60,975 nt of DNA from a virus: positions 1-60,975 of IMG/VR virus record IMGVR_UViG_3300042463_001224. One strand, written 5' to 3'. Shown here piece after piece: positions 8,554 to 15,706 of the stretch (position 1 is the first letter of the stretch; each line of letters opens with the position of its first letter). The position numbers were made by a program, and so were the translations under genes. The notes below the pieces were generated by a model, which was not told where the DNA came from, made no database searches, and worked only from the letters and a program-made list of their open reading frames with translations.

Positions 8554-8946
8554 TTAATTTCCAGCTAGTTTAGAGAGTTGTTTTTCTATTCTTTGTTTTT
8601 GTCTTAAAAGACGTTCTTCTTTTTCTTTTTCTGTTTTGATTTTCAATTTTCTTTCCTTTTCTTTTCGTTCTTCCAGAATTTTCTTGTCTTTTTCTATTAT
8701 ATGTGCAATAGCATCTTTTGCATACGTTGGAGAGTCTTTATAAATTATTAAATAACAATCTTTTTCGCCGATTGCATTGCTTCTGGCATTATACTCATCC
8801 ACAAATCGAATTAATTTGTCATGATCAGAATCATTTATTTCTTCAAAATCTGAATCATTTAACACAATATATCGAAAGATATCTTCATATGTATCATCGT
8901 TATAATCATATTTTTTGCCGTAAACTTTAACTAATTTTAAAAACAT
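8554..8946 (-). CDS. Protein of unknown function with C-terminal coiled coil
   Basis: This 130-residue protein has an acidic N-terminal half (DDTYEDIFRYIVLNDSDFEE) and a compact middle segment with DCYLIIYKDSP. The C-terminal helix from about residue 85 is strongly charged with Lys, Glu and Arg, and looks like a coiled coil. It is convergent with the gp16-like gene, with 5 bases between stops. No late box abuts its ATG; instead TATAAT lies upstream (minus-strand GTATAATATAGAAATATG), so it may be transcribed from a host-type promoter. No family is recognised. Confidence 0.65.
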   Translation of the reverse strand: MFLKLVKVYGKKYDYNDDTYEDIFRYIVLNDSDFEEINDSDHDKLIRFVDEYNARSNAIGEKDCYLIIYKDSPTYAKDAIAHIIEKDKKILEERKEKERKLKIKTEKEKEERLLRQKQRIEKQLSKLAGN

Positions 8947-8978
8947 ATTTCTATATTATACGGGTAAACATTTAAATG

Positions 8979-10457
8979 TCAAATACTTTTCCAAACATAT
9001 ACTTTTGTTCCACAATCCCAAATTCTACCGAACTGCAATTCTTTCATTATATCTTTTTCAGTTTTTGATAAATCTACTTCTGGATATTTCTGTTTTATTT
9101 TAGCTTTGGTGAAGTTGGACCTATGCATTCTTTTCAAAGGATTTTTCTTAGGGAAATAGAAATATCTTGGTTCTGAATCATGAGAATATTTGAATTTCAA
9201 TGCGGTATATAAATTACCATTACTAATTCTTTTATCAGCATATGATATAATACTTTGTGGAGAATGGTGTTTTATAAAATAAGATAATAGACGACTCGCA
9301 CCGCCAACTACATTAGTGAATTTTTTATTACAAAATCTAATTAATTCATACTGCACATGTTTATTATAACGAGGAACACCAAATGTCATTAAACTTACCA
9401 ACTCATTATCATAGTACAGACCTAATTTTATTTTAGATTGGTCTTCACCTTGAATATGATTATTATTTAAAAATTCGTTCTTTTCTGAAATATCCACGTC
9501 GCGTATTTGACAATTTCTGGCATATATTTTATTATTACATTTTTTTAATTTTTGTTGAATTATTGATTTGATAATATCCATTTTAAAAATCAATTCATCT
9601 TCAAAAAAATGTAATAATTGAATATTTCTTTTCTCACACTCAGTAGTTTTGTTTAAATGATAATTTATGGAGCTTAATAACTCCTCAGAGTGCCAGTAAT
9701 TTCCATTACACTCAATACCAATATTTTGTTCAGGCACAAGGATATCAATTTCTTGCCCATTTAAAATTGTTCTATCATTTCTTTTATATTTCACATTTAA
9801 TTGATCTAAAAAGTTTTCTAGAATTTTATGAGTTTTGGATGCACTGCATTTAGGGCAAGAATGTCCTATATTGCAATGTGAATATGCCACTCTTTCAAAT
9901 ATTGAACAGCATTCTTTGCATTTTATTTGAATATAATCATGACTATGAAAAGACTCTGGAATTAAAGTATAATCAAAGATATCTCCATGTTTCTTAATAG
10001 ATAATTCAATAAATTCATCCTTAGTATTTTTCACTAATTCTGCATGTAAAACTCTTCCACATTCAGGACATCCGCGTTTACTTTTTTTCAAATTATTAGG
10101 AGTTATAGAAAACTGTGAGTTATGAATCTTACAACGCACATTTCCTTTAATTTTATCTGTTACATATGAAAAATTGGAGAAATCTAAATTTTCCTTTTGC
10201 CACTCATTCAGATTTTTCAAAAATTCATCTTTAGTAAATTTAAATCTGTTTCTTACTGATTCGTTTTTGCAGAATTTACATCCCTGACCGCTTAGATGGG
10301 CACTTGCTCTTTGTTCAAATTCTCCATGAAGAGGACAAGCTATTTTCAATTTATCTCTAGTAGATGTAAAAACAGTTTGGCCGTAATTATACTTATTATT
10401 ATGAATTCGATTTGATTTATCAATAAAATCAGATAATGTTAAGTTTTTCTTAGGCAT
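8979..10457 (-). CDS. Free-standing homing endonuclease, zinc-ribbon repeats plus Vsr-like nuclease
   Basis: This protein has 492 residues from the ATG at 10457. An in-frame ATG 33 bases upstream would add a hydrophobic leader not expected for a nuclease. The N-terminal half has repeated modules with Cys pairs: ACPLHGEF then GCKFC, RCKIHNSQF then GCPEC, and KCKECCSIF then SCPKC. The middle holds a PD-(D/E)XK or Vsr-type core (NGQEIDILVPEQNIGIECNG, with YWHSEE). Hef-like homing endonucleases of T4-type phages have this kind of architecture. It lies downstream of the capsid gene terminator on the same strand and lacks a late box. Its role is probably selfish spread into related genomes. Confidence 0.85.
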   Translation of the reverse strand: MPKKNLTLSDFIDKSNRIHNNKYNYGQTVFTSTRDKLKIACPLHGEFEQRASAHLSGQGCKFCKNESVRNRFKFTKDEFLKNLNEWQKENLDFSNFSYVTDKIKGNVRCKIHNSQFSITPNNLKKSKRGCPECGRVLHAELVKNTKDEFIELSIKKHGDIFDYTLIPESFHSHDYIQIKCKECCSIFERVAYSHCNIGHSCPKCSASKTHKILENFLDQLNVKYKRNDRTILNGQEIDILVPEQNIGIECNGNYWHSEELLSSINYHLNKTTECEKRNIQLLHFFEDELIFKMDIIKSIIQQKLKKCNNKIYARNCQIRDVDISEKNEFLNNNHIQGEDQSKIKLGLYYDNELVSLMTFGVPRYNKHVQYELIRFCNKKFTNVVGGASRLLSYFIKHHSPQSIISYADKRISNGNLYTALKFKYSHDSEPRYFYFPKKNPLKRMHRSNFTKAKIKQKYPEVDLSKTEKDIMKELQFGRIWDCGTKVYVWKSI

Positions 10458-10529
10458 ATACAATACTAATATACTTATCAAAAAAGTCAACTATTACTTA
10501 CTCCGAAAGAATGGTATTTAATTAAATAA

Positions 10530-10557
10530 AAAACCCGCTAGTTTCCTAGCGGGTTTT
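10530..10557. terminator. Intrinsic terminator downstream of major capsid gene
   Basis: A 12-bp perfect stem (AAAACCCGCTAG, loop TTTC, CTAGCGGGTTTT) lies just past the minus-strand stop of the major capsid gene and can end its transcript. Confidence 0.92.
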
Positions 10558-10578
10558 CTTTTCTTACGAATTTAGCGA

Positions 10579-12225
10579 TTAGCTAAGGTAAGTGTAGTTG
10601 ACTGTTGATGGATTTGTTACTCCAGTAGAAGCACCACATGTTGTAGCATGTCCAGTATTCAAGTCACGGGCAATAATTAAGTGGTAGAAGTTACCAGAAC
10701 CGAATAAGTTGTCAATAACCCCATAACGAGTCATCATTCCCACGTTCGGGGTAAATGTATGAGGACTGATAGTTCTTTGTACTAAAACAGGAATGTATGG
10801 GCAATAAACGATACCAGTATCCCAGAACTCACTTCCTTTATAACCTAATAGAGCATACTCAACAGGTTCTGCACGAACTCCCGCCAAATATTGTGCCTCT
10901 GTACGAGTGTCACGATAAATATTGAATTGTCCAGCAAGTGTTCCTACGCGAGCAACACCGTTAGGATGTGTTTGAATTGCACTAGCAATTTCAAATGCGC
11001 GGAATTCAGGCAATAGTTGAAGAATTGTACAAACTTTCGGAGTTGCGATAATAAAGTTCGCAGGACCACGACGGTTACGAATAGCGATACGGTTTGCTTC
11101 TACAACGATTTTCGCATAGAAATCAACCCCACGTTCCGCGAACCAACGTCCGTCTGCAAGTTGTGGTTTCCAGACACTATATCCATTACCAAATCCTGCA
11201 TTAAGAGCAACTTGGATCATACGAATAACCATTTCACGGTCAATTTCTGCTTGAATTTCATAGCTCATCGCATTTGTCATTTCAGCATCAATATCAATAC
11301 CGTTCATGTTCATCAAGTCTTGCTCAAGTTCCATGCTCCAAGAAGTTCCTAAACGACGAGTACCAGCTTCAACAGCTTGTTTCTCAATTTTTAGGCTCAT
11401 TGTTGGAATATTGCTGCTTGCTTCAAAATGTGAAAGCAATTGAGCAACACCCATATCTTGCGGAGTGAAGTCAAAACATGAACCAGATGCAGTGGTCGAA
11501 TTAGTTAGACCTAGTCCAGAAAGACCAGCAGCAGTAATACCAGTATGTGCAGTGAATAGTTTATTATATCCTGCTTCATCTGTGTCACCACCTTTCCATT
11601 GACCTAAACCAGAACCTCCACCTTGGAATGGAGCACTTGCCGGATTCCATTTAGTGGATGCTTCTGTACATCCTTTATCGCTATAAGGGCTACATGCTAG
11701 GGAATCGTCATCATAAAAATAACGAAGAGCAAATGCTAATCCTACAGGACCGCTCATTGGTTGAACACCAACAATCTCATGAGTAATTAACTCAGGGAAA
11801 GTACGACGAATCATTGGGATAAGGGTTTTTGGCAAACGTGCATCACCCGGTGCATACCAATCAGAATTACCGCCAGTTCCCGGACCAGTGTTGCCGTATT
11901 GTCCAGAACCGTATCCTGCACTTGAACCAGAATCGCCACCACCCCAAGGAGTTGTGGAAAGGTTGCTTACAGAACCCGCATTCATTGTGCCACCTGCTTC
12001 TTGTACCATAGTACGAGGCATGTGACCGTTTTGGCGAAGCCAATTTTCTTGGTTTTCGCACATAAGGGCAGTTGCTAAACGCTTCTGATACCCTTCAATT
12101 TGCTTAGTTTGATTATCAGTAAAATCAAGGATCTTACTCCATTTAGTTATTAGGGCTTTTCCTCTTTCTTTAGAAATCATTGAGGGAGCCGCATCTACAA
12201 AGTTACTACTTGTTAGTGATTGCAT
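10579..12225 (-). CDS. gp23: Major capsid protein, gp23-like (HK97 fold)
   Basis: This 548-residue protein forms the hexamers of the head. Matches to T4 gp23 include LIPMIRRTFPELITHEI, VGVQPMSGPVGLAFALRYFY, LKIEKQAVEAGTRRLGTSWS, MELEQDLMNMNGIDIDAE and the segment GPANFIIATPKVC. The N-terminal 76 residues look like the propeptide removed by prohead protease. MVQE at 73-76 followed by AGG parallels the T4 gp23 cut site (FLTE before AEIGG), giving a mature chain of about 472 residues. A Gly/Ser-rich loop occupies residues 78-120. It is transcribed right after the scaffold gene, as in T4, with its own late box 7 bases upstream and a terminator after it. Confidence 0.96.
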   Translation of the reverse strand: MQSLTSSNFVDAAPSMISKERGKALITKWSKILDFTDNQTKQIEGYQKRLATALMCENQENWLRQNGHMPRTMVQEAGGTMNAGSVSNLSTTPWGGGDSGSSAGYGSGQYGNTGPGTGGNSDWYAPGDARLPKTLIPMIRRTFPELITHEIVGVQPMSGPVGLAFALRYFYDDDSLACSPYSDKGCTEASTKWNPASAPFQGGGSGLGQWKGGDTDEAGYNKLFTAHTGITAAGLSGLGLTNSTTASGSCFDFTPQDMGVAQLLSHFEASSNIPTMSLKIEKQAVEAGTRRLGTSWSMELEQDLMNMNGIDIDAEMTNAMSYEIQAEIDREMVIRMIQVALNAGFGNGYSVWKPQLADGRWFAERGVDFYAKIVVEANRIAIRNRRGPANFIIATPKVCTILQLLPEFRAFEIASAIQTHPNGVARVGTLAGQFNIYRDTRTEAQYLAGVRAEPVEYALLGYKGSEFWDTGIVYCPYIPVLVQRTISPHTFTPNVGMMTRYGVIDNLFGSGNFYHLIIARDLNTGHATTCGASTGVTNPSTVNYTYLS

Positions 12226-12232
12226 ATATTTT

Positions 12233-12240
12233 TATTTATT
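12233..12240 (-). promoter_or_regulatory. Late promoter box, major capsid gene
   Basis: AATAAATA on the minus strand, 7 bases before the ATG at 12225. Confidence 0.75.
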
Positions 12241-12248
12241 GTTTTTTG

Positions 12249-13139
12249 TTATTTTCTGTAATTCAATCCACTTAGATACAAGTTTTCCATAGGGTTGCTC
12301 GGATTAACTGTTTCATTGGATTTTTTAACAGATTCGTTTAATATCTCATCGGCTACCCTGTTCCGATCAACGATAAATTGTTTATTCTCATTCAATAGTG
12401 CAGAACGCTTTTCATTTTTTTCTTGTCGTTTAAACATGTCGATAACATAATCGAAGTTTTCCGCAATAAATGATGCGTTTTTGCCTTGAAGGCGAGAAGT
12501 TACAAATTTTTTCACTTCCACAGGAAGATTAGCGGTTTTTTCTGCTAACACTCTGCGGCTTTCTGTAATAGCAGTTCTTTTTTTAAGTTCTGCATTTTCA
12601 CGAACCAATTGGTCCATTTTAGTTTTTCCATCCACAAGTGCTTCTTTAATATTGGATTTGATATATTTCTCATCAACGCCAAGAATTTTACGTGCTTCTT
12701 CAATTGCTTTTTGAGCATATTGATTTTTTGCCGCTTCTTCAATTTGTTGTTTTGGAAGATGTTTCTCAATATATAAATCTAAAAATTCATCAATACTTTC
12801 TACAAGAGTGTCACGATGTTGAACGGCAGTTTCAGCAATTATTTTTTTATAACCTTCACTAACTGTTAATAGTTTTTGATTGTTATCTTCCATAATAGTT
12901 TTTACTACCATTTTAATTTTTGCGGTATGATCTGCATCAATAGCAGATACCGCTTTTTCAGAAATCGTTTTGAATTTATCGAATTGAGTTTTAATCGCAG
13001 ACTCGACTTCTAAATCCACACGTTCCTGAACCTTCGCGTTTACTTTCTCCTCAAACAGAGATGCAATCGCTTTTAAATTATCTTCCGATAGAATTTCTTT
13101 ATCGACAGATTCGAAAATATTTTTTAGTTCCGTAAGCAT
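12249..13139 (-). CDS. gp22: Prohead core scaffolding protein, gp22-like
   Basis: This 296-residue protein is almost entirely helical and charged, as expected of the scaffold around which the prohead assembles. The start MLTELKNIFESVDKEIL and the middle segment ENAELKKRTAITESRRVLAE match the style of T4-superfamily gp22. It carries many I/L-x-E sites (ILSE, TIME, VLAE, FIAE, LLNE, ILNE), where gp21-type protease would cut the core into peptides during maturation. It lies immediately upstream of the capsid gene in transcription order. A perfect TATAAATA ends 5 bases before its ATG. Confidence 0.88.
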   Translation of the reverse strand: MLTELKNIFESVDKEILSEDNLKAIASLFEEKVNAKVQERVDLEVESAIKTQFDKFKTISEKAVSAIDADHTAKIKMVVKTIMEDNNQKLLTVSEGYKKIIAETAVQHRDTLVESIDEFLDLYIEKHLPKQQIEEAAKNQYAQKAIEEARKILGVDEKYIKSNIKEALVDGKTKMDQLVRENAELKKRTAITESRRVLAEKTANLPVEVKKFVTSRLQGKNASFIAENFDYVIDMFKRQEKNEKRSALLNENKQFIVDRNRVADEILNESVKKSNETVNPSNPMENLYLSGLNYRK

Positions 13140-13144
13140 ACTAT

Positions 13145-13152
13145 TATTTATA
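13145..13152 (-). promoter_or_regulatory. Late promoter box, scaffold gene
   Basis: Perfect TATAAATA on the minus strand, 5 bases before the ATG at 13139. Confidence 0.85.
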
Positions 13153-13156
13153 CAAT

Positions 13157-13327
13157 TTATTTAATTTCTTTAGAGAACTGATTTTTTACTTTTTCATATT
13201 CCCTATCAAAGACGTTTTTCATCTTTATTTTAATTATCTGTCCTAATTCACGGTCAGCAGACGCTCTATTACCATTTCCTAAATGGTATATCATTTGGCT
13301 TATTTTACTTCTAGTATCGCTACTCAT
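13157..13327 (-). CDS. 56-residue protein of unknown function in head cluster
   Basis: This short gene is read from an ATG at 13327 to TAA at 13157. The product begins MSSDTRSKISQMIYHLG and continues GNGNRASADRELGQIIKIKM, a charged, helical small protein. Support comes from a GGTAAATA late box 6 bases upstream of the ATG, from filling the otherwise empty gap before the scaffold gene, and from natural-looking composition. No family is recognised. A small prohead core or assembly factor is possible from context. Confidence 0.65.
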   Translation of the reverse strand: MSSDTRSKISQMIYHLGNGNRASADRELGQIIKIKMKNVFDREYEKVKNQFSKEIK

Positions 13328-13333
13328 ATTTTA

Positions 13334-13341
13334 TATTTACC
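13334..13341 (-). promoter_or_regulatory. Late promoter box, 56-aa gene
   Basis: GGTAAATA on the minus strand, 6 bases before the ATG at 13327. Confidence 0.5.
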
Positions 13342-13395
13342 TTTTTTTAGATAATATTTGATTTTCTACGAGAAAAATGATAAGCTATATAAGCT

Positions 13396-13668
13396 ATGGC
13401 AAACATAAAACTGATAAAATACGGACATGAATATTGTCAACCTTGTAGATTAATTGCACCAATTCTAACTGAAATCGCAACAGAATTTAAAGATCAAATA
13501 ACAGTAAAAGACGAAAATACATATACTATGGAACCACTAGAGTTAGTTGCGGCTAATATTCGGGCAGTTCCGACAATTATCTTGAAAAAAGATGATGTAG
13601 AAGTATGGAGGCATGTTGGGTTGACTTCAAAAGAAACATTAGTTAGTAAAATTAAAGAATTACTATAA
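13396..13668 (+). CDS. Thioredoxin-like protein
   Basis: This 90-residue protein is a minimal thioredoxin fold. The redox motif CQPC is at residues 14-17 (GHEYCQPCRLIAPIL), the cis-proline is in the segment RAVPTIIL, and the C-terminal helix is KETLVSKIKELL. It would reduce disulfides or supply electrons to ribonucleotide reductase, as phage thioredoxins and glutaredoxins do. It is the only plus-strand gene inside the minus-strand head cluster. No late box abuts its ATG, suggesting expression at another stage. A bidirectional terminator follows. Confidence 0.9.
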   Translation: MANIKLIKYGHEYCQPCRLIAPILTEIATEFKDQITVKDENTYTMEPLELVAANIRAVPTIILKKDDVEVWRHVGLTSKETLVSKIKELL

Positions 13669-13671
13669 AAG

Positions 13672-13697
13672 AAAAGGGCGATTTTTATCGCCCTTTT
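13672..13697. terminator. Bidirectional intrinsic terminator between thioredoxin and the small head-cluster gene
   Basis: The stem AAAAGGGCGAT pairs with ATCGCCCTTTT around a TTTT loop, flanked by A and T runs. The two adjacent genes converge on it. Confidence 0.9.
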
Positions 13698-13901
13698 TTA
13701 TTTTTTCTTTTGGAGTTTCTTTTCCATTTTCTTTAATGCTGTATAATAAGTCGGAAATTCCTCTAAATGATCGTTTGCTATTTTTAATCTTTGCTCTCCG
13801 TCTTTTCCATGTTCTGCTTCGACCTCGTACCCCGCATCTACTTGGTTTTCTCCATATTTATCTACAAGTGATTTGTAGAATTTATCAAATTTTTTAGTCA
13901 T
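13698..13901 (-). CDS. Small DUF5661-like protein with a packaging-leader-like N-terminus
   Basis: This 67-residue protein starts MTKKFDKFYKSLVDKYGEN, which resembles the shared leader of the internal-protein cassette at 45098-49947. The body, with VEAEHGKDGEQRLKIANDH and LEEFPTYYTALKKMEKKL, matches the pattern of the short DUF5661 domain (E-H-G-K...A-x-x-H-L-E-E-x-P-x-Y-Y). The function of that family is unknown. Its start codon overlaps the stop of the upstream gene by 4 bases, so it is translated in the gp21 operon. Confidence 0.75.
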   Translation of the reverse strand: MTKKFDKFYKSLVDKYGENQVDAGYEVEAEHGKDGEQRLKIANDHLEEFPTYYTALKKMEKKLQKKK

Positions 13902-14221
13902 ACGTTATATCCATGACCTTCAATTAATTCGTTTGCTAAATCTCTTATACAATCTGCACAATGCTCAATTTTTTTACGAAAAGATTTATACATTGCTTCT
14001 TTTGCAAGATCATCTAATTCTGATACATATGTTAATATTTCTCGGGCTAAGTCAACTTCCTCTTTTTCAGTTAAATCTTCTTCCTCATGTTCTTCCTCTT
14101 CCTCATCTATTTCAGATTCAAAAGAATCCAACGGATCTAAAGGAATCGGATTCTTAATAAGACTTAACACTAATGGGCGAGTTAGTATTTCTTCATAAAT
14201 AGTTTCTAAATCTTTTGCCAT
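13898..14221 (-). CDS. Acidic small protein, possible prohead core component
   Basis: This 107-residue protein has a run of acidic residues in the middle (DSFESEIDEEEEEHEEEDL) between helical ends (MAKDLETIYEEILTRP and MYKSFRKKIEHCADCIRDLA). It starts 3 bases after the prohead protease stop and overlaps the next gene by 4 bases, so all three are one operon. T4 has small acidic core proteins (gp67, gp68) next to gene 21. Position and acidity suggest a similar role, but no sequence match is claimed. Confidence 0.7.
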   Translation of the reverse strand: MAKDLETIYEEILTRPLVLSLIKNPIPLDPLDSFESEIDEEEEEHEEEDLTEKEEVDLAREILTYVSELDDLAKEAMYKSFRKKIEHCADCIRDLANELIEGHGYNV

Positions 14222-14224
14222 ACA

Positions 14225-14905
14225 TTACAAGTTTGCTAAAAATTTCTCTAAGGATTCTTTGATATAATCATTAATTGCGTCACGATGTCTGGAAGGATAT
14301 TTCGATAATCTTTTTTCTAATTGATTGTAATTTTCTGCTACTCTACCATCATCAGAAATAATGTATTCTTTATTTTCTAATATCCCATTAACAAAAGCTG
14401 TAGACACTGACGGGTCAAAAACATTATCCACTAAAAGAATAATCGGATTAGATACAATATTATATCCATCATTACTTTCTGAAATTTGTCCTAAACATTT
14501 TGTACTTTTTCCGAATTTTACTCCATCATGTACTAATGATTCTAAAATTTTACCAGACGGCGTGGAAAGAATTAACGACTTACCAATATAATAATTTGGA
14601 TTTTGTTTATCTCTTTCCAAGCTAACAATTTTATCTGCTAATTTTCCTAAATCTACATCTGGATTGCTACTATGATTTAATTCTCCTCCTCCACGATTTT
14701 CTTGAACATATTCTTTTATATATGTATCCACTGCGGGAATCATGTCTTTTTCTGGATACTTTCTTTTGTTCTTGTTACCCTCGTTCATCATTATATATTG
14801 ACCACGAATAAAAACACGTTTTGGTTCGTCGTTATTTTTTTGTTCAAATGCAAATTCTAAATCGTAGTTGGGTTGTTCAACAATAAGTTTTCTACTAATA
14901 ATCAT
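14225..14905 (-). CDS. gp21: Prohead core protease, gp21-like
   Basis: This 226-residue serine protease matures the prohead by cutting scaffold, capsid propeptide and internal-protein leaders. GGGELNHSSNPDVDL matches the gp21 block G-E-L-N-H-P-P...V-D and carries the catalytic His (H78). GKSTKCLGQI aligns with the Ser block (S134), and NKNKRKYP aligns with the NRNKRLYP-type region. The ATG at 14905 is chosen over an upstream TTG because AATAAGTA, a late-box variant, lies 5 bases before it. The gene precedes gp22 and gp23 in transcription, as in T4, with small genes between. Confidence 0.88.
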   Translation of the reverse strand: MIISRKLIVEQPNYDLEFAFEQKNNDEPKRVFIRGQYIMMNEGNKNKRKYPEKDMIPAVDTYIKEYVQENRGGGELNHSSNPDVDLGKLADKIVSLERDKQNPNYYIGKSLILSTPSGKILESLVHDGVKFGKSTKCLGQISESNDGYNIVSNPIILLVDNVFDPSVSTAFVNGILENKEYIISDDGRVAENYNQLEKRLSKYPSRHRDAINDYIKESLEKFLANL

Positions 14906-14910
14906 ATTTT

Positions 14911-14918
14911 TACTTATT
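14911..14918 (-). promoter_or_regulatory. Late promoter box variant, prohead protease gene
   Basis: AATAAGTA on the minus strand, 5 bases before the ATG at 14905. It decides that start over an upstream TTG. Confidence 0.55.
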
Positions 14919-14922
14919 GTTT

Positions 14923-15693
14923 TCAAAAGTATTTCCCATATACCGAACTATTAGGATTATCGAAATCTTCTTTTGCATCTGCATCAACATTGTGTGTAGC
15001 GTGCTCATCAATAACTGTAGGTTCCGGATCAATGCTACTCTCCACTTTTCCATAAAAATCTGTATCCACAGGTCCGCCCAAGAATTTTTCTTGAGGAGCG
15101 CCCGGTTCATAAGAATTATCATATCTTTTCGCAGTGATTTTCCAAATATAATGTCCTCCCATAAAATCTGCGGGATTAATTGTGTCATGTTTTTCAGTAA
15201 TTTCAAAAACTATTGGACTTTGTTTCATTGGACGATCACAACTTGCATCATCTATTTGAAATAAATCACCTGCTAATGGAACTACACTTCCCCAAACATT
15301 TTGAAATGCTCTAATCGGAATGTATATGATTATATCTAAATCGCTCATTATACCAAATTTAGTTAAAAAGGTTGTATAAGATTGCAAGTCAATTACGGCT
15401 TTCAACTTTCGTGGTCCACGATATTTAGCAGTTGGATTTTCTCCATATAAACTATTATCATTATCAGGATCATATCCGGTACTCCAATAAGAAATAGTCA
15501 TGCCATAATTTTGTGCATAATTTTCAACCATTCCTCTATAATTATCTTTTACCAAAGAATTATTATCATTACAACGAGGAACATATGGATTATCGGATAT
15601 TCCTATTTCAGAGTTTAAATCAGCGTTTTTATCTTTAGTATCAAAAGATGAATGTTTTTTTGGGTTAAAAAGAAATGGAACATCGTATGCCAT
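14923..15693 (-). CDS. gp14: Neck protein, gp14-like (head completion)
   Basis: This 256-residue protein is the same length as T4 gp14, which with gp13 seals the filled head and joins it to the tail. The central segment (FLTKFGIMSDLDIIIYIPI, then PLAGDLFQIDDAS, FEITEKHDTINPAD and YIWKITAKRY) follows the T4 gp14 pattern of beta strands with a G-D-L-I/F block. The N-terminus has NPYVPRCNDN, comparable to the N-P-Y-V block of gp14. It is transcribed just upstream of the protease gene. The ATG has GTTAAATA 5 bases upstream. Confidence 0.72.
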   Translation of the reverse strand: MAYDVPFLFNPKKHSSFDTKDKNADLNSEIGISDNPYVPRCNDNNSLVKDNYRGMVENYAQNYGMTISYWSTGYDPDNDNSLYGENPTAKYRGPRKLKAVIDLQSYTTFLTKFGIMSDLDIIIYIPIRAFQNVWGSVVPLAGDLFQIDDASCDRPMKQSPIVFEITEKHDTINPADFMGGHYIWKITAKRYDNSYEPGAPQEKFLGGPVDTDFYGKVESSIDPEPTVIDEHATHNVDADAKEDFDNPNSSVYGKYF

Positions 15694-15698
15694 ACATT

Positions 15699-15706
15699 TA
15701 TTTAAC
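15699..15706 (-). promoter_or_regulatory. Late promoter box, gp14-like gene
   Basis: GTTAAATA on the minus strand, 5 bases before the ATG at 15693. Confidence 0.6.

Noticed and set aside
11017-11352. Plus-strand frames opposite the capsid gene
   Set aside because: They are antisense shadows of gp23 with no promoter box.
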